64,000 bases of DNA from Progne subis subis (GCA_022316685.1 JAKJHU010001339.1:1-64000); one strand, 5' to 3'. Positions 43,724 to 55,361 are shown, counted from the first letter of the stretch. Program-made: numbers and translations. The notes: generated from the sequence alone by a model not told the origin.

Positions 43724-44352
43724 TGTCGGGGGCTTTCCCCAACATTCAGGTGGTTTTAGAGTCTTGGCCCTCTGCAAAGCTCTGTGCTAAACGCAGAAAA
43801 AGACGGCGTCTTCAAGGTTGCATTCTTTGTGTTTATTAGTTCTTATCTTACAATTTTCTTAGTGTCTAAAAGATGTTTGCTGCGGCTTGGACATTTGGCG
43901 ACTCCCCCCGCCCCAGGGCTGTCTTTATCTTTTATACTAATTGCTACGTATTCTTTATTTATTATTTCTCACTAATGTCTATCTCTAATACTAAAAAGGT
44001 CATCTTTACTCTGACCTAATCCTCACAAACTACTTTGTGCCAATGTCACTGCAGAAATGGAGTGAGAGAAAAACAAAGAAGAAGAAGGAGACAACGCCCT
44101 AAATTCTCTATCTTGTCCCCATTCACTTTAATGCTATAAACCCAAACTCACTGTTTTTTCACCCTGTGATATACTAAACTACAATCTTTCACACTTCTTG
44201 TAGCCTGCAATGCTTCCTGCAGTGCAAGAAGCCTCTCCCATAGACTAAAATCAAAGCCAGTGTCTCTCTAAGCTCTAGGCTGAGGTCCCAGACCCCCCTG
44301 CCCAGGTCTCTGACCCTCCAAAGCAACCAAAAGAATGCCCTGGACTCCAACA
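43724..44352 (-). mobile_element. Solo LTR with 6-bp target-site duplication
   Basis: The plus strand begins TGTCGGGG and ends CTCCAACA; both sides carry GGACTT (43,718-43,723 and 44,353-44,358). On the minus strand it runs TGTTGGAG to CCCCGACA with an AATAAA (TTTATT near 43,833). A 6-bp duplication suits ERVK-type and alpharetrovirus-type elements. Removing the LTR and one GGACTT restores the sequence found in the neighbouring tandem copy at about 43,575-43,600, proving insertion into the repeat. Confidence 0.92.
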
Positions 44353-44529
44353 GGACTTCACCTCCAGCCCTCAAAATAAAGTTTGTGAGGGTTTGAGAAG
44401 CTCAAAAAAAACCCCAAGCTCCCTTTTAGTGGGATCCGGGTGGGATTTGTGAGGGAGGAGCTTCACTCTCCTCATTCCGGGAGGGTTTTGTGAGGGAAGG
44501 GTTTCATCCTCGCCTCTCAAATTAAAGTT

Positions 44530-45050
44530 TGTGAGGGTTTGAGAGGCCCCTCAGTGTTATCCGGGAAGGTTGGGGTTTTTTTTTAATAGAATTTTTTCTG
44601 GATTTTTCACTCCAAAACTGTGAGGGAGGAGCTTCATTAACACACACACACACACCCCAGTTGTGACCTGAGGGGATTGCAGGATCCCACCCCTCATTTT
44701 TCAGTTTTGAGGGAATTTTGGGATCCTTCCCTTTTTCCCTGAGGGAATTTTGGGTGTCCCACTCGCTGATTTTCCAGTTTTGAGGGAATTTTCCAGATCT
44801 CACCCCTCATTTTTCCTTTCTGAGGGAATTTTGAGATCCTTCCCTTTTTCCCTGAGGGAATTTTCCAGATCCCACCCCTCATTTTTCAGTTTTGAGGGAA
44901 TTTTAAGGATCTCACCCCTCATTTTCCAGTTTTGAGGGAATTTTCCAGATCCCACCCCTCATTTTCCCTTTTTGAGGGACTTTTCCAGGTCCCACCCCTC
45001 ATTTTTCAGTTTTGAGGGAATTTTGGGATCCTTCCCTTTTCCCGAGTTAA
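44530..45050. repeat. TTTTGAGGGAATTTT minisatellite
   Basis: Units of about 45-60 bases read CCCACCCCTCATTTTTCAGT then TTTGAGGGAATTTTCCAGAT or TTTTGGGATCCTTCCC. A (CA)n run lies at 44,640-44,655. No coding is supported. Confidence 0.88.
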
Positions 45051-45134
45051 TATTGTGTCTCCAACTCCCCAGTTTTCTCCTCTCTGGGGGCTCCCATCCT
45101 TGAGAGACCCCTCCAAAATTCCCGCTTTTCCCAG

Positions 45135-47021
45135 CCCCATCCATGATTCTCCATCCCTCGGGATCTTCCTCCGGACTGGGGCCTCGGAGCAGCTCCCCGT
45201 GAGTTTGTTGGGAACATCCCAAAAAATCCAACAATTCCCATTTTCCTGCTCATTTTTCCCCATCCCAGCTCCTTCCTGTCCCATTTTCTCTTATCCCAGC
45301 CCAGTTTTCCCCAGTTTTTTTCCCCATTTTTCCCAGCTTCTCCCCATTTTTTTTACCGCTTCCCAACTCCTTTTTAATCCCAGTTTTCCCATCCCATTTT
45401 TCCCATTTTCCTCTTAGTTTTTCCTGCTTTCCCCTCATTTTTCCCATTTCCCCCCATTTTTCCCACTTTTCTCCCCGTTTTCCCCACTCCCATCCCATTT
45501 TTTCCCATTTTCCCTCACTTTTCCCCCCATTTTCCCCACTCCCATCCCATTTCTTCCCATTTTCCCTCACTTTTCCCCCCATTTTCCCCACTTTTCTCCC
45601 TGTTTTCCCCACTCCCATCCCATTTTTTCCCATTTTTTCCCATTTTTCCCATTTTCTCCCCCCTTCCAGCCCCGCTTTTCCAGCCTCTCCCCCCAGAATT
45701 CCCGTTTTCCCGGGGAATTCCCGGCCGATCCCGACTCCAGGCAGCGACTTGGAGGCGTCGGCGTGGCCCCGGAGCAAACGGCGCCGTTCTGGAGGAGCCG
45801 ACAGCAGCCGGGTGATTCCCTATTTTACTGCTTTGCCCAAAAATTCCCCGCTTCCTTTTGAATCTCCACAAATTTTCCCTGGTTTTCCCCATTTTTTCCA
45901 GTTTTTTCCTGATTTTCCTCGTTGTTTTTTTTTTTTCCTCCTTTTTCCCCCCCCATTTTTTCCTCCATTTTGCCCCCATTTTCCACTATTTTTCTCCAAT
46001 TTTTCCCTGATTTTTCCCGTTTTTTTCCCCCTGATTTCTCTCTAATGTTCCCCTGATTTTTCCCCAAATTTTCCCCAATTTCCCCCCCGATTTTTTCTGG
46101 ATTTTCCCCATTTTTCCCCCCCCATTTTTCCCCCCCATTTCCCCCCCCACTTTTCCCCCCCCACTTTTCCCCACCACCATTTTTCCCCCATTTTCCCATC
46201 ATTTTTCCCAATCTTCCCCACATTTCCATGATTTTTACCATTTTTACCCGTTTTTCCTCTGTTTTTCTCCTCAATTTCCACCCGTTATTTTCCCCTGGAT
46301 TTTCTCAGATTTTTCCTGATTTTTCCTGATTTTTCCTGGTTTTTTTCCCCAATATTTTTCCCCAATTCCCCCCGATTTTTTCCTGATTTTCCCCAATTTT
46401 CTCCCTGTTTTTTCCCAATTTTCCCCTGTTTTTTTCCCCAAGTTTTTCCCTGATTTCCCCCCCTTTTTTTCCTCCTATTTTTCCCAATTTTCTCCTGTTT
46501 TTTTTTCTCCTGTTTTTTTCTCCTGTTTATTTCTCCTGTTTTTTCCCCCCATTTTTTCCTGGTTTTTTCCCGGTTTTTTTTCCCATTTTTTCCCCCTTTT
46601 TTCCTGTTTTTTTTCCCTGTTTTTTGTTGTTTTTTCCTGTTTTGTCCCCGGATTTTTCCCCAATATTTTCCCGATTTTTTCCTGATTTTCTCCTGTTTTT
46701 TCCCTGGTTTTCCCTCGATTTTTCCCTGATTTTCCCCTTTTTTTCCTCCATTTTTTCCACATTTTTTCCCCAATTTCCCCCAATTTTTTCCCATTTTTTC
46801 CCCCGATTTTTCCCTGATTTTCCCCCTTTCTTTTCCCTATTTTTCCCAATTTTTCCCCAATTTCCCCTGATTTTCTCCCACGTTTTCCCCTGGTTTTTTT
46901 CCCATTTTTTCCCATCTTCCCACAGTTTTCCAAGCGTTCCCGTCCGTCCAGCGGAGCTCTTCCGGGCCGGGAGCACAATTCCCTTTTCCAGGCCGTGGCC
47001 TCAGGAAAAGCCGCCACCAAG
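45135..47021 (+). CDS. STAG3: STAG3-like N-terminal exons
   Basis: 45,135-45,198 (ATG at 45,143, MILHPSGSSSGLG, donor GTGAGT) is a possible start exon, but its phase does not fit the next one. 45,741-45,811 reads SDLEASAWPRSKRRRSGG, a basic nuclear-localisation-like tract corresponding to the acidic-then-basic N-terminus of STAG3. 46,926-47,021 (32 codons, phase 0 to 0, donor AAG|GTACCG) ends NSLFQAVASGKAATK, matching the conserved LFNAVK-like segment. Introns between are TTTTTCCC-rich (45,290-45,680; 45,830-46,920). Confidence 0.6.
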
Positions 47022-47679
47022 GTACCGTGGAAAGAATTCCCACTTTTCCCCAAAATTCCCACTTTTCCCCAAAATTCCCTCTTTTTCCTCTCAAATTTCA
47101 GTTTTTTTCTTGAAAATTCCTGGGGTTTTCTTCCAGAAATTCCCATTTTCCCCCCTAGAATTCCTGGGGTTTACCCCCAGAATTCCCATTTTCCCCTGGA
47201 ATTTCCCCCAGAGTTCCCTTTTTCCCCCAGAATTCCCATTTTTTACCCCTGCAATTCCCAGTTTTTTCTCAGTTTTTCCCCTGGAATTCCCATTTTTCCC
47301 TCTGTAATTCCTATTTTTTCCCCAGCATTCCCATTTTTACTCCTTTTTTTCCTCCGGAATTCCCATTTTCCCCCTGGAATTTCTGGTTTTTCCTTTCTGT
47401 AATTCCTTTTTTTTCCCCCAAAATTCCCATTTTCCCCAAAATTCCCATTTTTGCTCTGGCATTTCCCCTGGAATTCCTGGGTTTTTTTCCCAGAATTCCC
47501 ATTTCCCCCCCCAGAATTCTCATTTTTCCTGGAACTCCCATTTCTTCCCCCCATTTTCTCCCCAGAATTCCTGGGTTTTTTTCCTGGTTTTCCTCATTTT
47601 CTCCCCAGAATTCCTGTTTTTTCCCCTGGAATTCCCATTTCCTCCCCAGAATTCCCAGGTTTTTCCCGGTTTTCCCCAG

Positions 47680-47871
47680 TTCCAGGCGGTGGTGGACGAG
47701 TGGCTGGATTGGTACCGCCGGGATCGGGAATCGGCGTTCCTGGAGCTGCTCAACTTCACCTCCAGGGTCCGGAAAAATGGGGAAAATGGGTGAAAAAATG
47801 GGGAAAATGGGGGGAAAATCAGGAATTCCTGGAGCTGCTCAGCTTCACTGCCGGCGCCTGCGGCTGCCAGG
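47680..47871 (+). CDS. STAG3: STAG3-like exon, VDEWLD segment, with duplicated 3' end
   Basis: The acceptor at 47,679 opens FQAVVDEWLDWYRRDRE and FLELLNFTS. A second, 89-base-shifted version of the exon end (47,823-47,871) reads EFLELLSFTAGACGCQ, donor GTGAGG, and carries the conserved CGC(K/Q)G. Phase 1 at 47,871 matches the next exon. The first half plus the second version together correspond to one family exon, so the exon end seems split by a local duplication. Confidence 0.8.
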
Positions 47872-48261
47872 GTGAGGAAAAATGGGGAAAAAAATGGGTA
47901 AATGGGAAAAATGAGGGAAAAATGGGAAAAAACGGGGGGAAAATGAGGGAGAAAAACCGGGAAAATGGGAAAAAATGGGAAAAGGGGAAAAAACGGGGCA
48001 AAAACCTGGGAAAACGGGCGAAAAAATGGGAAAAAAATGGGAAAAATGATTGGAAAAAGTGGGGAAAAACTGGGACAGATCAGGAAATTCCTTGGATGCG
48101 TGTTGCTGCCGGATGCTGGGGTGGGAAATAAGGAAAAATCTGGGAAAATCTGGGAAAAACGGGAGAAAATGGGAAAATCAGGAAATAAAAGGGGAAAATG
48201 GGGAAATCTGGGAAAACTGGGGATTTTGGGCCATGGCCGAGGTGAATCCCGGGATTTCCAG

Positions 48262-48346
48262 GCGCCGTGACCCCAGAGATGTTCCAGAGCTGCACAATTC
48301 CGACATCAGCCGGAGGCTGGCCGAGACCTGCCACGAGCTACCGGGG
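48262..48346 (+). CDS. STAG3: STAG3-like exon, VTPEMF segment
   Basis: The acceptor at 48,260-48,261 leads to AVTPEMFQS, then HNSDISRRLAETCHE in the next frame, a one-base break at about 48,290 (in AGCTGC). The family text is VTPEMF followed by an NSEII-like helix. The 3' border is unclear; no good GT follows CCGGGG. Confidence 0.75.
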
Positions 48347-48459
48347 GTTCCTGGGAATTTCGGGGGTTTCCCCTGGAATTCCGGGTGTTTTCCTCTGGAA
48401 TTTCGGGTGCTTTTCTCTGGAATTTTGGATGATTTCCCCCGTTTTTTCATCCGGTCCTC

Positions 48460-48715
48460 TCCCGAGTACCCATTTTCCCTGGAGTTTTGGATGTTTTTCT
48501 CTGGAATTTCAGGTATTTTTTCCTGTTTTCCCTGGAATTTCAGGTGTTTTTTTCCCATTTTCCCTATCATTTTCTCCCCAAGTCCCCCTCTGAGTACCCA
48601 TTTTCTCTGTAATTCCCCCATTTTCTCTGGAATTTCGGGTGTTTTTTCCAGTTTTCCCTAGAATTTTCCCTGTTTTTCCCCCCAGTCCCCCCCGGAGTAC
48701 CCATTTTCCCTGGAA
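48460..48715 (+). repeat. Three copies of a GAGTACCCATTTTCCCTGG segment
   Basis: CCCGAGTACCCATTTTCCCT at about 48,463, CTGAGTACCCATTTTCTCT at about 48,590 and CGGAGTACCCATTTTCCCT at about 48,692 translate as SPEYPFSLE-like text matching the DSGDYPL segment of STAG proteins. Spacing is about 105-125 bases within TTTCCCTGGAATTTC repeats. This looks like an exon piece carried in an intronic tandem repeat. Confidence 0.65.
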
Positions 48716-48779
48716 TTTCCCCATTTTCCCTGGAATTTCCCCATTTCCCCTGGATTTCCCCGTTTCCCGTTCCCCCCAG

Positions 48780-48925
48780 TCCCCGCGGTGCCGGGTTCTG
48801 GGCGCTGCCGGCGGCGCTGATCCGGAGGGGGCGGCACCGGGAGCTGCTGCGCGGATTCCTGCTGCGTTCCTGCGGCTGCTTCCTCCCGGCGCCGGCGGAT
48901 TCCCGGCACACGGGAACGCTGGCGG
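48780..48925 (+). CDS. STAG3: STAG3-like exon ending RHTGTLA
   Basis: The acceptor CCCCCCAG (48,778-48,779) is followed by GAGFWALPAALIRRGRH and, further on, DSRHTGTLAG, corresponding to the FxEFVxxLVxQCQ and FRHTSTLA segments. The donor is GCGG|GTCCGG; it ends in phase 1. The exon end is the first of three 104-base tandem copies. Confidence 0.78.
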
Positions 48926-49190
48926 GTCCGGGATTGGCCCAAAATAGCCCCAAATAGCCCCGAAATCTCCTGGGATTTATCCCTTCCTCCCGGCGCCGGC
49001 GGATTCCCGGCACACGGGAACGCTGGCGGGTCCGGGATTGGCCCAAAATAGCCCCAAATAGCCCCGAAATCTCCTGGGATTTATCCCTTCCTCCCGGCGC
49101 CGGCGGATTCCCGGCACACGGGAACCCTGGCGGGTCCGGGATTATCCCAGAAATAGCCCAGAAATAGCCCAGAAATATTCAAAAAAATCT
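48881..49190. repeat. 104-bp tandem repeat spanning an exon-intron junction
   Basis: Copies start at 48,881, 48,985 and 49,089, nearly identical. Each includes the last ~45 bases of the preceding exon (TCCTCCCGGCGCCGGCGGAT), the donor and ~60 bases of intron (AAATAGCCCCAAATAGCCCC). Confidence 0.95.
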
Positions 49191-49504
49191 CCTGGGTGTG
49201 GAAAATCTGGGATTTTTCTGGGGTTTTTTTCTGTTTTTTTTCCAATTTTTCCCATTTTCATTCCCGTTTTTTCCCAAATTCCCATTTTTTTTCCCCGGAA
49301 TTCCAGCACTGAAGCTGCTCAGCTCCCTGCTGGGAGTTTCCTCCATCCCAACCCAAATTTTCCTTTTTTTTCCCCCATTTTTCCCCGGTTTTCCCCATTT
49401 TTTTTCAGTTTTTTTCCCCATTTTTTCAGGTTTTTTTCCCATTTTTTTCCATTTTCATTCCCGTTTTTTCCCAAATTCCCATTTTTTTTTTCCCGGAATT
49501 CCAG

Positions 49505-50211
49505 CGCTGAAGCTCCTGAGCTCCTTGGTGGAAGTGGCCCTGGAGGTGCAGCAGCATTCCCTGGAGCAGCTGCAGAATTCCCGGCGGCAGCTGGAGGCGG
49601 AAAAGGGAAAAGATCCCGGCAGGAGGGGAAGGGAAAAATTGGAATTTCTGCAGGAGCAGCAGCGGGAGGTGAGGGAAAATGGGAAAATGGGAGGGGAAAA
49701 AAGGGAAAAATTGGGGAAAAATGAGAATCCTGGGGGTGCTTAGGTAGAAATTCCGGAATTTTGAACGGGTTTATGTGGGAATTTGGGAATTTTGGAGCAT
49801 TTGGGGTGAAAATTTGGAATTTTGAGGGGATTTTTTTAAAGGATTTTAGCTGAAAATTTGGGATTTTTCTGGATTTTGGGTGGATTTTTCAGGATTTGGG
49901 TGGAATTTTGATGGAATTTTCAGGATTTGGGTGGATCTGGGCGAATTTTGGGTGGAATTTTGGGAATTTGGGGTGGAATTTTGATGGAATTCTTAGGGGT
50001 TTTGATGGATTTGGTGAATTTTGGGTGGAATTTTGGGAATTTTGAGTGTAATTTTGATGGAATTCTCCGGGTTTTTGATGGGTTTGGTGAATTTGGGGTG
50101 GAATTTTGGGAATTTTGGGCCAATTCCCGGAATTCCCAGCTCCGGGAGCAGCAGGAGGAGCTGGAGCTGCTCATGAACGGAATCTTCAAAGGCGTCTTCA
50201 AATCGCTCCTG
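49505..50211 (+). CDS. STAG3: STAG3-like exons, AxKLLSSLVEVAL helix and FKGVF
   Basis: 49,505-49,668 completes the alanine codon of the previous exon and reads ALKLLSSLVEVALEVQQ, a Glu/Gln/Arg-rich coiled stretch, then LEFLQEQQRE (donor GTGAGG). 50,140-50,211 (24 codons, phase 0, donor GTGAGG) reads LREQQEELELLMNGIFKGVF. Both are intact and match the STAG helices preceding the conserved FVHRYRD segment. A partial copy of the first exon's start lies at 49,307-49,342 (ALKLLSSLLGVSS). Confidence 0.88.
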
Positions 50212-50715
50212 GTGAGGGAAAATCCCGGAATTCTGGAGGAGAAACCGGGAAAAATGGGGGAAAAATGGGGAAATTTGGGATGAAATGGGAAAAAATGGGG
50301 AAATTTTGGATAAAAGGAGGAAAATTGGGATAAAAATGGGGGAATTTGGGATAAAAGGGTGGGGAAAATGGGATTTTTGTGGATAAAACATGGGGAAACG
50401 CTGGAATTCTGGGATAAAGCTTTGGGAAAAGCTGGATTTTTGGGATAAAAGTTTGGGAAAAGTGGGAATTTTGGGATAAAACATTGGGAAAATCTGGATT
50501 TTTATGGCTAAATTGATGGGAAAAGCTGGAATTTTGGGATAAAGCATTGGGAAAAGCTGGAATTTCGGGATAAAGCATTGGGAAAAGCTGGAATTTTGGG
50601 ATAAAGCATTGGGAAAAGCTGGAATTTCGGGATAAAGCATTGGGAAAAGCTGGAATTCCGGGCTGAAGCTCTGGGCAATGGGAATTCCAGGCTGAGCGCC
50701 GCCGCCCCGCCCCAG

Positions 50716-50842
50716 GGCCGTGGTGCCCGAGAGGCGCGGGATTTGCACGGACGAGTCGGGAACGTGGAGCCGGAAATTCCCGGGATCCTTCCGGAGCCAC
50801 GGCACCTCATGGACCTGGGCTGGAGCCGGCACGGCAGGGGGA
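50716..50842 (+). CDS. STAG3: STAG3-like exon, RAICIEEIG-type segment
   Basis: The acceptor CGCCCCAG leads to AVVPERRGICTDESGTWSRK, then in another frame RHLMDLGWSRHGR, matching the EIRAICIEE and YLKYIGWTLHD segments. There is a one-base frame break near 50,798. The exon end GGCAG is followed by GGGGAT, not GT. Confidence 0.75.
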
Positions 50843-50849
50843 TGGGAAA

Positions 50850-52120
50850 TATGGGAAATATGGGAGATATGGGAGATATGGGATATGGGAATATGGGAAT
50901 ATGGGAAATATGGGAGATATGGGAAATGGGAAATATGGGAAATATGAGAGATGGGAGATATGGGAGATATGGGAGATATGGGAGATATGGGGAAATATGG
51001 GAAATGGGAAATATGGGAAAAATGGGAAAAGGGAAATATGGGAAATAGGGGAAATATGGGAAGAATGGGGGAATATGGGGAAATATGGGAAATATGGGAA
51101 AAATGGGGGGGGGAATATGGGAGAAATGGGGAAAATACAGGAAAAATGGGGGAAAATATGGGAAAAATGTGGGGAAATACAGGAAAAATGTGGGGAAATA
51201 CAGGAAAAATGTGGGGAAATACAGGAAAAATGGGGAAAATACAGGAAAAATGGGGGAAATACAGGAAAAATGGGGAAAATATGGAGAAAATGGGGGGAAA
51301 TATGGAGAAAATAATGGGAAAAATGGGGGGGAAATGGGAAAAAAAAAAAGGAAGAGTAATGGGAAAAATATGGGGAAAATGGGGAAAATGGAAAAAATAT
51401 GGGGAAATCGGAAAAAACCAGGGAAAAATGGGCAAAAACAGGGAAAATGGAGAAAATTGGGGGGGGGGGGGGGGGGGGGAAGGGGGGAAATGGGGAGAAT
51501 TATGGGAAAAAATGTGGGAAAATGGGGAAAAACCAGGAAAAATATAGGGAAAAATGGGAAAATGGGGAATAATAATGGGGAAAACAGGGGGAAAGTAGGG
51601 AAAAAATGAGGGGGAAATGGGGAAAACCCTGGGAAAAATGCAGGGAAAAATGGGGAAAATATGGGAAAAATGGGGGGAAATGGGGGGAAAATGAAAAAAT
51701 GAGGAAAAATGTGGGAAAATGAGGAAAAAAACAGGAAAAACATAGGTAAAATGGGAAAAAATGGGGGAAATTGGGAAAAAAAGGGGAAAATTGGGGAGAA
51801 ATCCAGGAAGAATGGAGAGAGATGGGAAATCTGAGAAAACTGGGAAAAATTGGGGGAAATTCTGGGAAAATCCTGGGGATATCTGGGAAAAGTTGGGAAA
51901 ACTCCAGGGGAAACGTGAGGGAAAGTCAGGAAAAAGTGGGAAAAAATTGGGTTGGGATGAGGAAAAATGGGATTGGGAATGAGGAAAAGTGGGAAAAATT
52001 GGGTTGGGATGGGGAAAAATGGGGAAAAATTTGGATTGGGATGAGGAAAAATGAGAGAAAATGGAGGGAAAATGGGATTAGGGTGGGGAAGAATTCCCTG
52101 AATTCCCCGAATTCCCGGCT
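50850..52120. repeat. Purine-rich ATGGGAAAT minisatellite intron
   Basis: Almost pure A and G on the plus strand. Unit GGGAGATATGGGAAATATG (50,850-51,050) changes to AGGAAAAATGTGGGGAAATAC (51,160-51,260), then GGGGAAAAT repeats, with a run of 27 G broken by none or few bases at about 51,457-51,480. The long Phe/Pro-rich open frames on the minus strand are artefacts. Confidence 0.9.
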
Positions 52121-52137
52121 TTTCCCCGGCTTTCCAG

Positions 52138-52886
52138 CAGGGAGAGCTTCGGCTGCGCTGCTGAGAGCTCTGCAGGGAATTGCCGGAATTCCAGAGATGG
52201 CTCCGAACCTGGAGCTCTTCACTGAGAGGTTCAAGGTGGGAAAAAATGGGAAAAAAAACCCGGAAAAATGGGGGAAAAGAGCGAAAAAAAAGGGGAAAAT
52301 AGGAAAAAATTGGGGGAAAAATGTGGAAAAATGGGAAAAAAAACCCGGGGAAAATGGGGGAAAAAAAGGAAAAAAATGTGAGAAAATAGGACAAAAATGA
52401 GAAAAAATGGGGGACAATGGGGAAGAAAAATGGGGGAAAATGGGAAAAAAACCCTGGAAAATGGGAAAATAACCTGGAAAAAAACTGGAAAAATGGGGAG
52501 AAAAGGAAAAAAAATGGGAGAAAATAGGACAAAAATGGGGGAAAATGGGTAAAAATTGGAAAAAAATGTGAAAAAATGGGGAAAAAGTGGAAAAAATGGG
52601 ACGAAAATGGAATTAAAACCCCTGGAATGATGGAAAATGTGGGAAAATCTGGGCTGGAATGAGGGAAAATGAGACAAAAAACCTGGAATATTTGAAATTG
52701 GAGGAAAAACTGGATTAAAAAAAGGCCTGGAATGGGGGAAAAGTTGGGAACAACGGAGCTGAGGGTCCGGGAATCCCGGGAATTTTGGGAATTTTGGGAA
52801 TTGCAGGCTCCTTTGGTGGCCGTGGCTCACGACAAAGAGCCCGAGGTGGCGCTGGAGGTGCTGAAGCTGCTGCCAGAGCTGGACAG
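52138..52886 (+). CDS. STAG3: STAG3-like exons, LELFTERFK and AHDKEPEVAL
   Basis: 52,138-52,235 reads GELRLRC, then (next frame) LRALQG and MAPNLELFTERFK, donor GTGGGA, matching EVRLKCVKAL and LELFTSRFK, with a one-base break at TGCTGAGAG. 52,807-52,886 (acceptor TTGCAG) reads APLVAVAHDKEPEVALEVLK, matching MVSMVMDREYDVAVEAVRL. Its end GACAG is followed by GGAAAA instead of GT. The intron between is GGGGAAAAT repeat. Confidence 0.82.
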
Positions 52887-53047
52887 GGAAAATATGGGAT
52901 TGGGGAAAAATTTGGGATTTGGGGTGGGAAATTTGGGATTTGGGGAGAAATATCAGGATTTGGGGTAAAAAAAATCCCAGATTTTTGGGGGGGATTTTGG
53001 TGTATTTCAGGATGGGGGAGCGGGAATCAGGGACGCAGAATTCCCAG

Positions 53048-53155
53048 GAATCTGGAGGAGGCGCTGTCGGATGAGGATTGCCGCAGCGTTTTCCCAATCG
53101 TCTTTGTCTCCAGCCGCGCTCTGGCCTCGGCTGCCGGGAAATTCCTGTTTCAGAG
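53048..53155 (+). CDS. STAG3: STAG3-like exon, LSDEDCRSVFPIV
   Basis: 108 bases, acceptor TTCCCAG, donor AGAG|GTAAAA. It reads NLEEALSDEDCRSVFPIV and ASAAGKFLF without a break, matching the conserved LTDADCESVYPVVY...SAAGEFL. Its first base completes the arginine codon of the previous exon. One of the clearest exons. Confidence 0.92.
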
Positions 53156-53159
53156 GTAA

Positions 53160-53880
53160 AAAAACCCTGGGAATTCCGGCCCCAAAATCTGGGAATTTCA
53201 GCCCCAAAGTCCTGGAATTATGCCCCAAAACCCTGGGAGTTACAGCCCCAAAATCTGGGAATTTCAGCCTCCAAATCCAGGAATTCATGACCCAAACCCT
53301 GGGAATTTTGGCCCAAAAAATCTGGAAATTCAGGCCCCAAAATCCTGGGAATTCTGATCTTTGAACTTGCAGAATTGCAGCCTGAAAACCCTGGGAATTC
53401 CAAGCACAAATCCTCAGAATTCCAAGCCCTAAAATCCAGGAATTCCTGACTCAAAATCTTGGGAATTTTGGCCCCCAAAATCCAGGAATTCTGGCCCCAA
53501 ATCTGAGAATTCCAGCCTGAAAATCCTGGGAATTTCAGCCCCCAAATCCAGGACTTCCTGAGCCCAAATCCTGGAATTCCACCCTCAAAAATCTCGGGAA
53601 TTTCAGCTTCAAAAATCTTGGAATCTCGAGCTCTGAGCCCTGAGAATTCCTGCCTCAAAACCTTGGGAATTCTGGCCCCCAAAATCCAGGAATTTTGGCT
53701 CCAAATCCAAGAATTCCTGCTCTAAAAACCTGGGAATTTCAGCCCTAAACTCTTGGAATTTGAAGACCCAAACCCTGGGAATTCCCAGCTCCGAATTTTG
53801 GGAATTGCAACCTGAAAAACCTCGGGAATTTCCCAACCCCCAGCCCTTGGAATCGCTCCCGATTTTCCCTCCCCTCCCAA
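53160..53880. repeat. CCTGGGAATTNNGGCCC minisatellite
   Basis: Units of about 22-30 bases, AAATCYRGGAATTCCAGCCCC type, fill the intron after the SDEDCRSVF exon. GAATTTGCTGATCCC repeats (18 bases) lie at 53,930-54,000. Confidence 0.85.
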
Positions 53881-54674
53881 TCCCAGAGGAATTTTCCAAG
53901 AATTGGCTCCGGGCCCCTCGCAGAACCTGGGATTTGCTGATCCCGAATTTGCTGATCCCGAATTTGCTGATCCCGAATTTGCTGATCCCGAATTTGCTCC
54001 CCCCGGCCCTTCCCAATCCCTCGGGAGTTGGGGGAGGGAGGATTCGGTTTCCCCCCCCCCTTTCCCCCCCCTTTTTCCCCCCCTTTTTTCCCAATTTCCC
54101 CCTATTTTGCCCATTTATTTTCCCCCTTATTATCCCCTCTTTTTTTTTGCCATATTTTTCTTTATTTTCCCTGGTTTTCCCGATTTTCCCCCCATTTTTC
54201 CTGTTTTTTTCCTGTTTATTTTCCTTGGTTTTTTTCCCCTTTTCCCCCCGTTTTTTTCCCCATTATTTTCCCCATTTTTCCCATTTATTTTCCCCTTTTT
54301 TCCCCAGTTTTTCCCATTTATTTTCCCCATTATTTTCCCCATTTTCCCCATTTATTTTTCCCTTTTTTTTCCCCAGTTTTTCCCATTTATTTTCCTTGGT
54401 TTTTTCCCGTTCTTCCTCCATTATTTCCCCCTTTTTCCCATCTATTTTCCCTGTTTTTTCCCCATTTTTCCCCATTTCCCCCCATTTTTTCCCCATTATT
54501 TTCCACGGTTTTTTTTCCCCATTTTTCCCCATTTCTTCTCATTTCTCCCCTATTTTTTTCCCAGTTTTTCCCATTTATTTTTCCCAGTTTTCCCCCACTT
54601 TTCTGGTCATTTTTCCCAGTTTCCCCCATTTATTTTTCCCAGTTTTTCCCTTTTCTTTTTCCCGTTTTTCCCAG

Positions 54675-55361
54675 GGAGCGGCCGCGGCTTCTTCCTGCGA
54701 TCCCAGGTCCGGAATTCCCGGAATTCCCAGAAATTCAGCAGTTGGGGAACTGGGGAGAGCTCGGAGGAATTTGGGGAATTTGGGGGAATTTTTGGGGAAT
54801 TTTCTGGGGATTTTGAGGAAATTTTTGAATAATTTTTGGGGATTTTTGAGAATTTTTTTGGGAATTTTGAGGAATGTTTTTGGGAATTTTCTGGGGATTT
54901 TGAGGAAATTTTTGTGGAATTCTGGGGCAATTTTGAGCATTTTTTAGGGAATTTTAGGGAGAATTTTGAGGGAATTTTGGGGAATTTTTTGGGGATTCTG
55001 AGGAATTTCTTGGGGAATTTGGGGGATTTTTTAGGGAATTTCAGGGAGAATTTTGAGGGAATTTTTGGGGATGTTTTTGGGAATTTTGGGGGAATTTTCT
55101 GGGGATTTTGAGGAATTTTTTTGGGAATTTCAGGGGAATTCTGAGGAATTTTTTGGTGGGATTTTTGTGGAGCTTGCTGCTGGAATTTTGGCAGTATTTT
55201 TGACAATTTCTATGGAATTTTTGGGAATTTTAGGAATTCTGCTCCCAGATTTCCCCCAGCCCCACGAGCACGCCGCCTGCCTGGGGATTGGCTGTGGGAT
55301 TGCGCCGGGAGCCTCTGGGACTGGGACACGGCCACGGGAATTCTGCTGGGAACTGGGACCA
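54675..55361 (+). CDS. STAG3: STAG3-like exons, HEHAA and LWDCAG segment
   Basis: 54,675-54,706 (SGRGFFLRSQ, donor GTCCGG) is a weak match to the FFQLLLSFF segment. 55,234-55,361 reads ILLPDFPQPHEHAACL, then in another frame DWLWDCAGSLWDWD and GILLGTG, matching [21 protein letters not shown]. The frame break is in a run of four G at about 55,281-55,285. The donor is ACCA|GTGAGG. Confidence 0.82.
54710..55230. repeat. GGGGAATTTTNGAGGAATTTT minisatellite
   Basis: Units of ~10-30 bases built on GGGAATTTT and GAGGAATTTT. The same wording returns at 56,030-56,750 in a later intron, with GGGATTTTCAGGG variants. Confidence 0.88.

Noticed and set aside
50508..52532. 674-codon minus-strand open frame rich in Phe and Pro
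   Set aside because: Antisense of the purine-rich STAG3-like intron. Low complexity follows from GGGAAAAAT repeats.
53903..54832. 309-codon Phe/Pro-rich open frame
   Set aside because: TTTTTCCCC repeat translation in an intron; the repeat explains it fully.
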